Source: Clostridia bacterium (GTDB lineage Bacteria; Bacillota; Clostridia; Oscillospirales; Ruminococcaceae). Taken from it: DNA of 42,626 nucleotides. Under the pieces are notes generated by a model that saw nothing but the letters and a program-made list of their open reading frames with translations, searched no databases and was not told the DNA's origin. This document shows, in pieces, positions 25,333 to 33,477 of this stretch. The stretch spans positions 1 through 42,626 of the forward strand of contig RZZW01000027.1 in assembly GCA_009929695.1 (NCBI GenBank), written 5' to 3'. Position 1 is the first letter of the stretch. Every line of letters begins with the position of its first letter. Both the position numbers and the translations under genes were made by a program.

Positions 25333-26808
25333 TCACTCCTTTTCAAGCTTGGGAAAAAGCGCTTTTACTGTCGGATAAATTTTGCGAAATTTCTGATATT
25401 GCTTCTCATATTTCGCCGCGATTTCAGGCTGCGGAGATATGATTTTTGTGACCTTTATTAGCTTTTCGGCGCACGCCTCGACACTTGAATATTCGCCGCA
25501 CGCCACAGCCGCAAGCATTGCGCCGCCGTAGCCGGGGCCTTCCTCTGCGGCGGGAATTTCCACCTCAATGTTGAGGATATCCGCCACCATCTGCCGCCAC
25601 ATGCGGCTTTTTGCGCCGCCGCCGCAAAGGCGCGTTTTTGTAACGTTTATGCCAAGCTGCTTTGCGATTTCCATTGAGTCGCGCAGTGCAAACGTCACGC
25701 CCTCAAACACCGCCTGCGTCATCTGTGCGCGAGTGCTGTCCATGCTCATGCCGATGAAAGTGCCGCGCGCGTTTATGTCGTTTATCGGCGAGCGCTCGCC
25801 CATCAAATATGGCAGAAAGAACACGTTATTTTCGCCGAAATTTTCAATTGCGGCCTCTTCCGCGCGGTAATCGAGCGTTTGCAAAATGTTTTCTATCCAC
25901 CATTTTCCGCATGATGCGGCGCTTAACATGCAGCCCATTAGGTGATAGCTGCCGTCTGCGTGCGCGAATGCGTGCAGCGCGTTGTGGCTGTCGACGGCGA
26001 ATTTTTTGCTTGAGATAAACACCGTGCCGCTTGTGCCGAGCGAGATATTGCAGTTTCCGTCGCCGACAGTTCCTGTGCCGACTGCCGCCGCCGCGTTGTC
26101 GCCTGCGCCCGCCGCCACCTTTACGCCGTTTGGAAAGCCAAGTGCCGCCGCAACGTCCGTTTTCACAGTGCCGACGGACTCATAGCTCTCAAAAACCTTT
26201 GCCATCTGCTCCTCGCGCACGCCGCAGATTTCGAGCATTTCCTTGCTCCAACAGCGGTGCTCAACGTCGAACATAAGCATGCCTGACGCGTCGGAAGCGT
26301 CGGTGCTGTGCACGCCTGTGAGCATGTACACGATGTAGTCTTTGGGCAACATTATTTTATTTATCCGCGCGAAAAGCTGCGGCTCGTTTGCTTTCATCCA
26401 CAAAAGCTTTGGCGCTGTGAAGCCCGCAAACGCGATGTTTGCCGTAAGCGTACTAAGCTTTTGCTTGCCGATGACGCTATTAAGGTACTCGACCTCTTTG
26501 CCTGTGCGGCCGTCGTTCCACAAAATTGCGGGGCGGATAACCTCGTCGTTTTCATCGAGCACCACAAGCCCGTGCATCTGCCCGCCGACGCCGATGCCGC
26601 CGATTTCGCGCGCATCAAACCCCTGCAAAAGCTCTTTTATGCCCGCCCATGTCTGCGAAAGCCAATCCTGCGGCGCTTGCTGACTCCATCCCGCGCGAGG
26701 AAATTCGAGCGGGTAATCCTTCGACACGACGTTTTTTATGTCGCCGTCAGCGCTCATCAAAAGCAGCTTCACAGCCGACGTGCCGAGGTCAATTCCTATA
26801 TACATCAT
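25333..26808 (-). CDS. xylB: xylulokinase (FGGY family carbohydrate kinase)
   Basis: A 491-residue FGGY kinase of the xylulokinase group, which phosphorylates a ketopentose (D-xylulose by homology) with ATP. Domain I has the phosphate-binding GIDLGTSAVK at 4-13 and GVGGQMHG with WNDGRT for substrate contact. Domain II has the adenosine site GDNAAAAVGTG, SLGTSGTVF and the FGGY signature region GERSPINDINARG, later LCGGGAKSRMWRQM. The ATG pair at 26808 follows AAAGGAG by 8 bases. It is first in the operon with DUF4867 and the isomerase-like gene, and its promoter holds a candidate LacI operator. With a fucose-isomerase-like partner the true substrate may differ from xylulose. Confidence 0.92.
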   Translation of the reverse strand: MMYIGIDLGTSAVKLLLMSADGDIKNVVSKDYPLEFPRAGWSQQAPQDWLSQTWAGIKELLQGFDAREIGGIGVGGQMHGLVVLDENDEVIRPAILWNDGRTGKEVEYLNSVIGKQKLSTLTANIAFAGFTAPKLLWMKANEPQLFARINKIMLPKDYIVYMLTGVHSTDASDASGMLMFDVEHRCWSKEMLEICGVREEQMAKVFESYESVGTVKTDVAAALGFPNGVKVAAGAGDNAAAAVGTGTVGDGNCNISLGTSGTVFISSKKFAVDSHNALHAFAHADGSYHLMGCMLSAASCGKWWIENILQTLDYRAEEAAIENFGENNVFFLPYLMGERSPINDINARGTFIGMSMDSTRAQMTQAVFEGVTFALRDSMEIAKQLGINVTKTRLCGGGAKSRMWRQMVADILNIEVEIPAAEEGPGYGGAMLAAVACGEYSSVEACAEKLIKVTKIISPQPEIAAKYEKQYQKFRKIYPTVKALFPKLEKE

Positions 26809-26823
26809 AGCGCTTTCTCCTTT

Positions 26824-26837
26824 GCGTGCTCGTGCAC
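26824..26837. promoter_or_regulatory. candidate LacI operator near the xylB-type gene
   Basis: GCGTGCTCGTGCAC, containing the imperfect palindrome GTGC-N4-GCAC, lies just downstream of the kinase promoter and 15 bases before its start codon. The same 14-mer with one central change occurs in inverse orientation at 26960. This is a position for repression by blocking elongation or initiation. Confidence 0.6.
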
Positions 26838-26846
26838 TTTATCTTT

Positions 26847-26875
26847 ATGTTACGGCTGATAAATATAAAAGTCAA
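26847..26875 (-). promoter_or_regulatory. promoter of the xylB-type operon
   Basis: On the minus strand, TTGACT (26875-26870), a 17-base spacer and TAACAT (26852-26847). The predicted start falls just before the operator at 26837-26824. Confidence 0.65.
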
Positions 26876-26959
26876 TATTAATTTTAAAGCAAATTAAATG
26901 TTTGTGCAATATAAATTACTTTTAATTTTTATGTTGTGCAAAGTGCTGATGAATTTACC

Positions 26960-26973
26960 GTGCCCGAGCACGC
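26960..26973. promoter_or_regulatory. candidate LacI operator upstream of the lacI-type gene
   Basis: GTGCCCGAGCACGC, the reverse complement of GCGTGCTCGGGCAC, matches the operator at 26824 in 13 of 14 positions. It lies 13 bases upstream of the regulator's -35 box. The two centres are 134 bp apart, so a looped complex is possible. Confidence 0.6.
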
Positions 26974-26986
26974 AAAAGCGGTTATA

Positions 26987-27015
26987 TTGACAAAACTAAG
27001 GCATCATGCTAGTAT
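26987..27015 (+). promoter_or_regulatory. promoter of the LacI-type regulator
   Basis: TTGACA (26987-26992), a 17-base spacer, TAGTAT (27010-27015), then AGGAG and the ATG at 27034. This leaves a very short leader. Confidence 0.8.
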
Positions 27016-27033
27016 CTGCTTAGGAGTGATTTT

Positions 27034-28062
27034 ATGGCTACTATAAAACAGATTGCGGCGCTTGCGGGGGTGTCGCGCGGGACGGTGGACAGGGTGCTGA
27101 ATAACCGCGGCATCGTGAACGCTGAAACTGCCGCTAAAATAAAGGAAATTGCCGCCGCTGTGCAGTATTCTCCGAATAAAATTGCAAAAACGCTTGCCGT
27201 TAAGAAAAAAAACATCAAGCTTGGCTACATAATGTACGCGAGCACGAGCGGAAATCCGTTTTTTGACGACGTTGTGACGGGCATTAACGCGAAAGCGGAG
27301 GAGCTTGCCGAGTACGGCGTTAGCGTTGAGACGCGATATTCTGAAATAAACAACGTGCAAAAGCAACTGGAGCTGATGGACGAGCTTGTGCAGGCGGGCG
27401 TTCAGGGGCTTGCGATAACGCCTGTCAACGACGCTGCTGTGGCTGAAAAAATAAACGAGCTTTCGAGCGCGGGCGTGCCTGTTGTGACGGTGAACTCCGA
27501 CATCGACAATTCCGCGCGCATAGCGTATGTCGGCAGCAACTACGAGCAAAGCGGAAAAACGGCGGGCGGGCTTATGCGGCTTATCACAAACGGCAGCGCA
27601 AATGTCGGCATTGTGACAGGCTCGCGCGATGTTCTCTGCCATGCGGTGCGTGTGAGCGCATTTAAAAAAAGCCTTGCGAAGCATTGCCCAAATGTGAAAA
27701 TTGTTGACATTGCCGAAAATAACGATGATGATTTTCAAAGTTTTTCTGTCACAAAAACACTGCTTGCGGCTCACCCCGAAATCGACGCGCTTTTCCTCGC
27801 GGCGGCGGGCGTGTACGGCGCGTGCAGAGCAGTTATTGAATTGGGCTTGCAAAAAAAAGTGAAAATAATCAGCTTCGACTGCGTGCCAAGCACAAGAAAG
27901 CTCATTCAAGAGGGCGTTATCACCGCGACAATAGCGCAGCAGCCGTTTAAACAGGGCGCGCTCCCGCTTGAAATTCTATTCAACTACCTCGGCATGGACA
28001 TAAAGCCCGCGAGTGAGAAATATTATACAGATATCGAGATTAAGATAAGGGAGAATTTGTGA
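27034..28062 (+). CDS. LacI family transcriptional regulator
   Basis: A 342-residue regulator. Residues 3-50 are a LacI helix-turn-helix with hinge (IKQIAALAGVSRGTVDRVL, then YSPNKIAKTLA). Residues about 62-340 form a type 1 periplasmic-binding-like sugar domain of the Peripla_BP_4 kind (GYIMYASTSGNPFFDDVV, ITPVNDAAV, VTVNSDIDNSARIAYVGSN, FDCVPSTRKLIQEGVI). It should bind DNA in the absence or presence of a sugar and control the divergent kinase operon; a pair of matching palindromes lies between the two genes. AGGAG lies 8 bases before the ATG. Confidence 0.93.
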   Translation: MATIKQIAALAGVSRGTVDRVLNNRGIVNAETAAKIKEIAAAVQYSPNKIAKTLAVKKKNIKLGYIMYASTSGNPFFDDVVTGINAKAEELAEYGVSVETRYSEINNVQKQLELMDELVQAGVQGLAITPVNDAAVAEKINELSSAGVPVVTVNSDIDNSARIAYVGSNYEQSGKTAGGLMRLITNGSANVGIVTGSRDVLCHAVRVSAFKKSLAKHCPNVKIVDIAENNDDDFQSFSVTKTLLAAHPEIDALFLAAAGVYGACRAVIELGLQKKVKIISFDCVPSTRKLIQEGVITATIAQQPFKQGALPLEILFNYLGMDIKPASEKYYTDIEIKIRENL

Positions 28063-28084
28063 TTTCGGCACACCGTCAAGCATC

Positions 28085-28166
28085 TGTCATTCTGATGAGC
28101 GAAGCTACGAAGAAGCTTTAAACCTATGGCAACGCGCAAAGATTTTTCGCTTCATTTAGAATGACA
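28085..28166. repeat. short inverted-repeat element TGTCATTCT...AGAATGACA
   Basis: Nine-base perfect ends TGTCATTCT (28085-28093) and AGAATGACA (28158-28166) bracket about 64 bases with no reading frame. Inner GAGCGAAGC and GCTTC segments could extend the pairing. Such GTCATTCTGA elements are common non-coding repeats in Firmicutes. Confidence 0.55.
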
Positions 28167-28212
28167 AAGGGGCTGTTGCAGATGTAAAAAGTACATCTGC
28201 AACAGCCCCTTT
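28166..28212. terminator. bidirectional terminator with perfect 21-bp stem
   Basis: Arms AAAGGGGCTGTTGCAGATGT(A) and their exact complement with loop AAAAG, between the converging LacI gene and the TRAP operon. It resembles the hairpins at 10862 and 33388 in sequence. Confidence 0.82.
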
Positions 28213-28234
28213 GTATAAGGAGGTAAATATTTTA

Positions 28235-29533
28235 TCAGCCGCCGAACCATTTTAGCGGAATTTCTACAAGCGGCGGAACTGCAGCGAGCAGAAGGCATAG
28301 GCCTGTTTGCGCTATGAAGTACGGCATTGTGGGCATGATGATTTTATCCATTTTCACCTTGCCGGTGGCGCACGCAACATTGAGAACAGGACCGACAGGC
28401 GGTGATGTAAGACCGAGCACGTTCATTAAAACAAACACGACGCCGAAGTATACGGGGTCAATGCCTGCCGCCTTAACAAGCGGAAGCATGATTGGCGTGA
28501 GGATAAGTATGCTCGGTGTGACGTCCATTGCAAGACCGACGACGAAAACAATGCCCATAAGCACAAGCATCAAAAGCGTCGGGCGCTCGACAAGACCGCT
28601 TAGGCTTTCGGTCATGAGCTGTGGAATACGCGATATCGTCATGAAATATGCTGCGCAGTTTGCCGCTGCGGCAAGGAACATTACGACCGCGGACATTTTT
28701 GCGGCGGATACGAACGCCTTCATCAAGTCTTTAATTTTCATTTCGCGATAGACGAAGGTGCCTATTAAAATGGCGTAAACGCACGCGATAACGCCGGCTT
28801 CTGTGGCTGTGAAATAGCCCGAATGAAGCCCCAAAAGGATAATCACAGGCAACAAAAGTGCCCATAGACCGGAGAAGAATATTTTGACAGCCTCTTTAAA
28901 CGTCGGGCGCGGCAGTGTGTTTGTGTCGGGCACAACACCCTTTTTGCGCGAAACGAAAAACCACACTGCGCAGGCAATTATTGTGAGGTAAACAGCCGGT
29001 GCGATGCCGCCCATGAACATGGACTTTATCGAAACACCCGCCGAAATGCCGTACACAATCATAGGCACAGACGGCGGCATAATTGGCGCGACAAGGTTAG
29101 CGCTGGCTGTAAGAGCCGCCGCCTTTTCGCGGTTATAGCCGGAGTTTGCCATCATTGGTATAAGAATTGCGCCAAGCGCCGCGCACGCTGCAACGGCAGA
29201 GCCGACGAGCGACGCGAACATAAGACATGCGAGAATTGTCACATAGCCAAGCCCGCCGCGAACGCGTCCGATAAAGATGTTGCAAAACGCGATAATGCGC
29301 TTTGTAAGCCCGCCGCGGTTCATAATTTCGCCCGCGAGGACAAAGAACGGCAGCGCCATCATTGTTACGGAGTCAGAGCCTTGCATAAGTGTGCGCGCGA
29401 TAATCGTCGGGTTTGCGTCGCCGCCGCCAAGCGCCATTGCGGTGCATACAGCACAAAACAGAAGCGCCACGGCAATAGGCAGACCAATCAGAATACCGAC
29501 GAGCATGGTGACAATAAAAACAGCTATAATCAT
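28235..29533 (-). CDS. dctM: TRAP transporter large permease
   Basis: A 432-residue membrane protein of the DctM family with about 12 predicted helices (first IIAVFIVTMLVGILIGLPIAV). Conserved loops are LPFFVLAGEIMNRGG, SLVGSAVAACAALGAI, NLVAPIMPPSVPMIVYG and a second inverted half with GLAMDVTPSILILTPIMLP and GLTSPPVGPVLN. It is the Na+-driven channel subunit of a tripartite transporter that imports organic acids or sugar acids delivered by DctP. Its ATG overlaps the TGA of dctQ by four bases (ATGA). It is the last gene of the adh-dctP-dctQ-dctM operon and ends before a terminator. Confidence 0.95.
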   Translation of the reverse strand: MIIAVFIVTMLVGILIGLPIAVALLFCAVCTAMALGGGDANPTIIARTLMQGSDSVTMMALPFFVLAGEIMNRGGLTKRIIAFCNIFIGRVRGGLGYVTILACLMFASLVGSAVAACAALGAILIPMMANSGYNREKAAALTASANLVAPIMPPSVPMIVYGISAGVSIKSMFMGGIAPAVYLTIIACAVWFFVSRKKGVVPDTNTLPRPTFKEAVKIFFSGLWALLLPVIILLGLHSGYFTATEAGVIACVYAILIGTFVYREMKIKDLMKAFVSAAKMSAVVMFLAAAANCAAYFMTISRIPQLMTESLSGLVERPTLLMLVLMGIVFVVGLAMDVTPSILILTPIMLPLVKAAGIDPVYFGVVFVLMNVLGLTSPPVGPVLNVACATGKVKMDKIIMPTMPYFIAQTGLCLLLAAVPPLVEIPLKWFGG

Positions 29534-30105
29534 TGCAGACCTGCTCCTTCCCCTAAATCTCCGTCAGCGGACGCTTCTTCGTCATCACTTTGAACGCCGA
29601 AGCGCTCAAGAACGGATTCCTTTTTGAAAAACACCGCATATAGATTTACAAGTGAAATAACAATTATCGAAGCGCCGAGCAAAAAGCCCGCGAAATGCAC
29701 CATGAACACAGGGAAATGTGTCGCAACCCAAAAGTCATTGCGGTTTTTCCATGCGTTTTGGATAGCACCCGAGGCGAGCACGCCCATCATCCAAATGATG
29801 ATCCCCTGAAGGATAAAATACAGTATTTTTTGTCCTAAAGGCGGCAGCTTTGTGAGCAGTGTGTCAATCATCAGATGACGGTTTTCACGCGCGGCTATTA
29901 TCGAACCGAGATATACAAGGTAGATAAAGCATATGCGCGTTACTTCCTCGCTCCATGCGAAGCCTAAGCCGAACTGACGAAGCACAACATTTAAAAACGT
30001 GAAGAAAATCATAACGCCAAGAAATATTGCAATGACAACCTCCAAGCCTTTAAAAAGCTTGTCGATAATTGTTGCAGAGCCATGACCCTCAGCCTTTTTT
30101 GGCAT
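29530..30105 (-). CDS. dctQ: TRAP transporter small permease
   Basis: A 191-residue protein with four predicted helices and the DctQ pattern: FLNVVLRQFGLGFAWSEEVTRI (here the key part is the R-x3-F and SEE region), then YLGSIIAARENRHLMID. It pairs with DctM to form the membrane complex. AAGGAGG lies 8 bases before its ATG. A GC-rich hairpin between dctP and this gene (30134-30159) may lower its expression relative to the binding protein. The C-terminus is acidic (DDEEASADGDLGEG), which is longer than usual. Confidence 0.92.
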   Translation of the reverse strand: MPKKAEGHGSATIIDKLFKGLEVVIAIFLGVMIFFTFLNVVLRQFGLGFAWSEEVTRICFIYLVYLGSIIAARENRHLMIDTLLTKLPPLGQKILYFILQGIIIWMMGVLASGAIQNAWKNRNDFWVATHFPVFMVHFAGFLLGASIIVISLVNLYAVFFKKESVLERFGVQSDDEEASADGDLGEGAGLQ

Positions 30106-30133
30106 AATACGCCCTCCTTTTTGATATGTAACA

Positions 30134-30159
30134 CCGTGCCCCGGGGGAATGAGGCACGG
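30134..30159 (-). terminator. intercistronic hairpin between dctP and dctQ
   Basis: A 7-bp GC stem (CCGTGCC / GGCACGG) with a 12-base loop lies 17 bases after the dctP stop and before the dctQ ribosome site. No U-run follows on the minus strand, so it is more likely an mRNA-stabilising or partial attenuation element giving more DctP than DctQM. Confidence 0.5.
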
Positions 30160-30175
30160 GTTTTGTTAAAGCTTA

Positions 30176-31213
30176 TTATTTAACAGCTTCAATTTTTGAG
30201 ATAAGGTCCGGTGCCCATTCGTTTTCGGCAAGAAGCTTGTCGATGGTGGGCTGAATTTTCTCGATTATCTTTGCTTTGTCCTCTGCTGTGCACTGTGTGA
30301 CAATCATGCCTGCGTCCTCAAGTGTTTTGCGGTCGGTGTCAACAGACGCGATATAGTCGTTCCATGCCTGCGCAGCTGTTGCTTTGCATGCGTCGGTGAT
30401 TATTTGGCGCTGATTTTCAGACATTTCGGCAAGCTTGTCCGAGTTTGCGACTATTTCAAGCGTGGCAACAATGTGGTTTGTCTCGTAAAGATATTTTTGC
30501 ACCTCTTGGAAATTCTGTGTGACGACTGTAACCATGCCGTTGTCCTGTCCGTCAACAGTGCCTGTTTCAAGTGCTGTAAACAGCTCGCCGAGCGGGATAA
30601 CAGTTGCGGATGCGCCAAGATTTTCAGCAATGCCGATGTGAATTGGGTTGTTCGGCATACGGAATTTCTGACCTGCAAAGTCCTCAACGCTTGTCAGCTT
30701 TTTGTTTGATGTGAATGTACGCGCGGAGTTGGGACCCCAGCCGAGCAGCTCGACCTCGGGGAATGCCTCGTGAAACTTCGCGTTTACCTCGTCTGCAATT
30801 TCGCCTGTCCACACGTTTTTGGCGTGCTCAAGGTCGCGATAAAGGAACGGCCAGTCGGAAATAAGCATCATCGAAAATTCCTGATTCATCGGTGTGCCAA
30901 CGATCGCAAAGTCGATTGAGCCGTCACGAACAGACTGCCAAAGCGCGGCTTCGTCGCCAAGCAGACCGTCGTGATAAACGTCTACCTTAATTTTGCCGCC
31001 TGATTTTTCTTCAACCTGTTTTTTGAAAACATTGTCGAGCGCCGCTGCCATCGGGTGTGTTACGCCCCAGTTGTCGCCGACCTTAATGCTGAACTCTTTT
31101 TCATCGCTGCCGCCGGCGGCTGTTGTGGTGGAGGCGGATGTGCTGCTGCCGCATGATGTGGTGAAAACAGCAAGCATCATAACTGCAAGAAATACCGAAA
31201 ATATCTTTTTCAT
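30176..31213 (-). CDS. dctP: TRAP transporter substrate-binding lipoprotein
   Basis: A 345-residue DctP-type solute-binding protein with an N-terminal lipoprotein signal peptide (hydrophobic core to residue 18, then TTSC with Cys21 as the lipid anchor) and a Ser/Thr/Ala linker. The mature part has typical motifs: GGKIKVDVYHDGLLGDE, GSIDFAIVGT, FAGQKFRMPNN (with the Arg that binds the substrate carboxylate) and GTVDGQDNGM. The binding-site Arg implies an acid such as a sugar acid or dicarboxylate as ligand. It lies after the alcohol dehydrogenase and before dctQ; its ribosome site is TAGGAG. It faces outwards, anchored to the membrane. Confidence 0.94.
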   Translation of the reverse strand: MKKIFSVFLAVMMLAVFTTSCGSSTSASTTTAAGGSDEKEFSIKVGDNWGVTHPMAAALDNVFKKQVEEKSGGKIKVDVYHDGLLGDEAALWQSVRDGSIDFAIVGTPMNQEFSMMLISDWPFLYRDLEHAKNVWTGEIADEVNAKFHEAFPEVELLGWGPNSARTFTSNKKLTSVEDFAGQKFRMPNNPIHIGIAENLGASATVIPLGELFTALETGTVDGQDNGMVTVVTQNFQEVQKYLYETNHIVATLEIVANSDKLAEMSENQRQIITDACKATAAQAWNDYIASVDTDRKTLEDAGMIVTQCTAEDKAKIIEKIQPTIDKLLAENEWAPDLISKIEAVK

Positions 31214-31307
31214 TTTAAATTTCTCCTAGCTTTTTCAAGGTTTGTTGTTTTGATTATACGTTTATCATCTTAACGGCTATCCCCCTGCCGTCAGCTTTAA
31301 GCTTTGT

Positions 31308-32333
31308 TTATTCCCCAAACACGATAACCATTTTCTTCATGTCCTTTTCGGGGTGGAGCATAAGCTCGAACACTTTTTCTACTTGGCTGAACGGGATATA
31401 GTGGCTTACCATGCCGTCCATGTTGTATTTGTGCTCGGCTACGTTTTTGATTGTCGGCTCAAACTGTCCGCTTGACATTCTTGTGCCGATGATTGAAAGC
31501 TCGCGCACGTTTATCATTGCCTGCGTGATGCCCTCCTGCGTTGTCGAGAAGCCAAGCGGCACTATTGTTGCGCCGTTTGCGGGTATGCCCTGCTCAAGCA
31601 TTGCTGTGAGCGAGCCGGGGTAGCATGCGGAATCGAAAATTGCGTTTACGCCGATGCCGCCTGTAAATTCCTGAACGAAATCCTTAAGATTTTGCGTTTT
31701 TGTGTTTACAACTGCGTCCGCGCCGTATTTTTTTGCGCGAGCAAGCGAGCTGTCGTTGATGTCTGCGCAGATTACCTTGCAGCCCTTTTGCTTTAATGTC
31801 TGCAAAATTACCGCGCCGATTGTGCCGCTGCCGAGCACAAGCACCGTTTCGCCGCCTTGAATATTGGCGCGCTTTGTGCAGTGAAGCCCGATTGCGAACG
31901 GCTCTACAAGCGCCGCCTCGCGGAAGGTTATTTCATTTGGCACCAGATAAACCTCATGCTCGGGTACGGCGAAATATTCTCTCCAGCCGCCGTCTGTTGC
32001 GGCACCGCGGGCTTTTACGGTTGTGCATATGTTGCGTCTGCCGCTTAAACAATGCGGGCATTTGCCGCAGGCGACTACCAAATCGACAACAACATGGTCG
32101 CCCGGCTTAACCTTCGTCACGCCCTTGCCTACCTCGACAACGACGCCTGCGTTTTCGTGCCCCGGAATACGCGGGTAAACGGCGTTCGGGTTTTCACCCA
32201 AGAACAGATGGATATCTGAACCGCAAACGCCCGCCGCCTTCATTTGTATAAGCACCTCGCCGTCTGCGGGGGTGGGCTTTGGCACCTCTCTCACTTCAAA
32301 TTGCTTTGGACCTGTGATAACTACCTCTTTCAA
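31308..32333 (-). CDS. zinc-dependent alcohol/polyol dehydrogenase
   Basis: A 341-residue medium-chain dehydrogenase. I place the start at TTG 32333, since AGGAG lies 8 bases upstream and the protein then begins MKEVVITGPK. Catalytic zinc ligands are Cys37, His59 and Glu60 (VCGSDIH, GHENAG); structural zinc cysteines are 89, 92, 95 and 103 (CGKCPHCLSGRRNIC). The NAD(P)-binding Rossmann motif is VLGSGTIGAV. It is of the sorbitol/L-threonine/L-idonate dehydrogenase type and oxidises a secondary alcohol of a sugar or sugar acid with NAD(P)+. It leads the TRAP operon, so its substrate is likely what DctPQM imports, and it is divergent from a GntR/FCD regulator. Confidence 0.91.
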   Translation of the reverse strand: MKEVVITGPKQFEVREVPKPTPADGEVLIQMKAAGVCGSDIHLFLGENPNAVYPRIPGHENAGVVVEVGKGVTKVKPGDHVVVDLVVACGKCPHCLSGRRNICTTVKARGAATDGGWREYFAVPEHEVYLVPNEITFREAALVEPFAIGLHCTKRANIQGGETVLVLGSGTIGAVILQTLKQKGCKVICADINDSSLARAKKYGADAVVNTKTQNLKDFVQEFTGGIGVNAIFDSACYPGSLTAMLEQGIPANGATIVPLGFSTTQEGITQAMINVRELSIIGTRMSSGQFEPTIKNVAEHKYNMDGMVSHYIPFSQVEKVFELMLHPEKDMKKMVIVFGE

Positions 32334-32393
32334 AATGCTCTCTCCTCTCAAAAATGCAAGCTTGTTAAAAATATACTAACTTAAAATTTTTTA

Positions 32394-32431
32394 TTGATAT
32401 ATCAAGCTGATATAATTCTTTGATGTCATCA
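32394..32431. promoter_or_regulatory. palindromes upstream of the dehydrogenase gene
   Basis: Two perfect palindromes, TTGATATATCAA (32394-32405) and TGATGTCATCA (32421-32431), lie 60-100 bases before the dehydrogenase start. They are possible regulator binding sites for the TRAP operon. There is no experimental or family support beyond symmetry and position. Confidence 0.4.
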
Positions 32432-32489
32432 TAATATCACACAGCTGCGAAATAGTCTAGCAGAATAATTTACAAAAAATTCATTAAAT

Positions 32490-32564
32490 TTTTATACAAT
32501 TAACCAAATTTTGCTTGGTTATTATAAAACACGTAATTAAATCGCGCTTTTCTATTGTATAAAA
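32490..32564. promoter_or_regulatory. candidate GntR/FCD operators
   Basis: TTTTATACAAT (32490-32500) and its exact reverse complement ATTGTATAAAA (32554-32564) flank the inverted repeat TAACCAA-N7-TTGGTTA (32501-32521). FCD-type GntR regulators often bind TNGT/ACNA-like palindromes such as these, so autoregulation and control of the divergent operon are plausible. The 32352-32626 region has no gene. Confidence 0.5.
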
Positions 32565-32626
32565 TGAGTTATTACTCTACAATATATTACAGTAATATGT
32601 TTTATTGAAATGAGAGGTGTGTTTTT

Positions 32627-33370
32627 TTGACAGCTAAAGAAGAGACAAAGGATGTGCAAACCGCGGGCGATATTGCATATCATCACCTGCGCAAAAGCAT
32701 TGTTGAGCTGCAAATAAAGCCGGGGCAGGTTATAAACATAAACGAGCTTGGCGAGTTTTTGAAGGTGAGCCGCTCGCCGATACGTGACGCGCTTATTCAC
32801 CTTGCAAACGACGGTCTTGTGACGACCACCCCGCAAAAAAGCACAATAGTGTCGAAAATAGACATTCAGCGCGCGAATGACGAGCGTTTTATGCGCGCCT
32901 GCATCGAGGGGCGCGTTTTGGCGGAATTTGCAAAGGTTTACCGCACCTCACACATGGATACGCTAACTGAAATTTTAGGCAATCAAAAGCGAATGATGGA
33001 CGTGCAGGATACGCGCGGTTTTTTGCGCACCGACGATGCCTTTCACTCCGTTTTTTTTCAGGCGACAAACCACCCGTTCTCTTTGGACACGGTGTTAAAC
33101 ATGTCAGGGCACTATTTGCGTATTCGCCTTCTGTCACTTGTCGAAGCGGACATTCGCGAGAAAACATATGAGCAGCACCATGAACTTTTGAGAATGCTTC
33201 AAGATAAAAGCCAGACGAATTTTCAAGATATAGTCGATTTGCACATATATAAAAAGCAAGACGAAGAAATACGCATGGCACGAAAATACCCCGATTTGTT
33301 TACCGGCATAGAGGAAATAGACAGCTTTAAAAATAAAATATGGGAAGAAGATTTTCTTAAAACGATTTAG
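32627..33370 (+). CDS. GntR family regulator, FCD domain
   Basis: A 247-residue FadR-type regulator. It starts at TTG (32627) with AGAGGTG about 8 bases upstream. Residues about 15-80 are the GntR winged helix (IVELQIKPGQVININELGEFLKVSRSPIRDALIHL spans the recognition region in parts). Residues about 90-225 are an FCD ligand domain; the metal-binding pattern is only partly visible (DDAFHSVFF, HHELL, DLHIYK with candidate Asp/His ligands). Such regulators respond to sugar acids or carboxylates. It is divergent from the dehydrogenase-TRAP operon and probably controls it. It ends with TAG before a strong terminator. Confidence 0.92.
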   Translation: MTAKEETKDVQTAGDIAYHHLRKSIVELQIKPGQVININELGEFLKVSRSPIRDALIHLANDGLVTTTPQKSTIVSKIDIQRANDERFMRACIEGRVLAEFAKVYRTSHMDTLTEILGNQKRMMDVQDTRGFLRTDDAFHSVFFQATNHPFSLDTVLNMSGHYLRIRLLSLVEADIREKTYEQHHELLRMLQDKSQTNFQDIVDLHIYKKQDEEIRMARKYPDLFTGIEEIDSFKNKIWEEDFLKTI

Positions 33371-33387
33371 CCTTCCTTATATAAATG

Positions 33388-33432
33388 GGCTGCTGTGGAT
33401 GTGAAAAAACACATCTGCGGCAGCCTTTTTTT
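33388..33432 (+). terminator. intrinsic terminator of the GntR gene
   Basis: A 16-bp stem with G-U pairs (GGCTGCTGTGGATGTG with CACATCTGCGGCAGCC), a loop of six A residues and a run of seven T. Confidence 0.9.
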
Positions 33433-33477
33433 GTCAACTTCACTCCATTTCGCATAAGCTGTAATGAGGTGAGCGCT

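Noticed and set aside
27004..27909. Antisense frame of 301 codons opposite the LacI-type gene.
   Set aside because: Composition is His/Arg/Cys-rich with no domain pattern and no start signal; it mirrors the codon bias of the LacI gene.
28213..28234. A perfect AAGGAGG ribosome site on the plus strand after the LacI terminator.
   Set aside because: No start codon follows at a usable distance and the region runs antisense into the end of dctM; it is probably chance or a relic.
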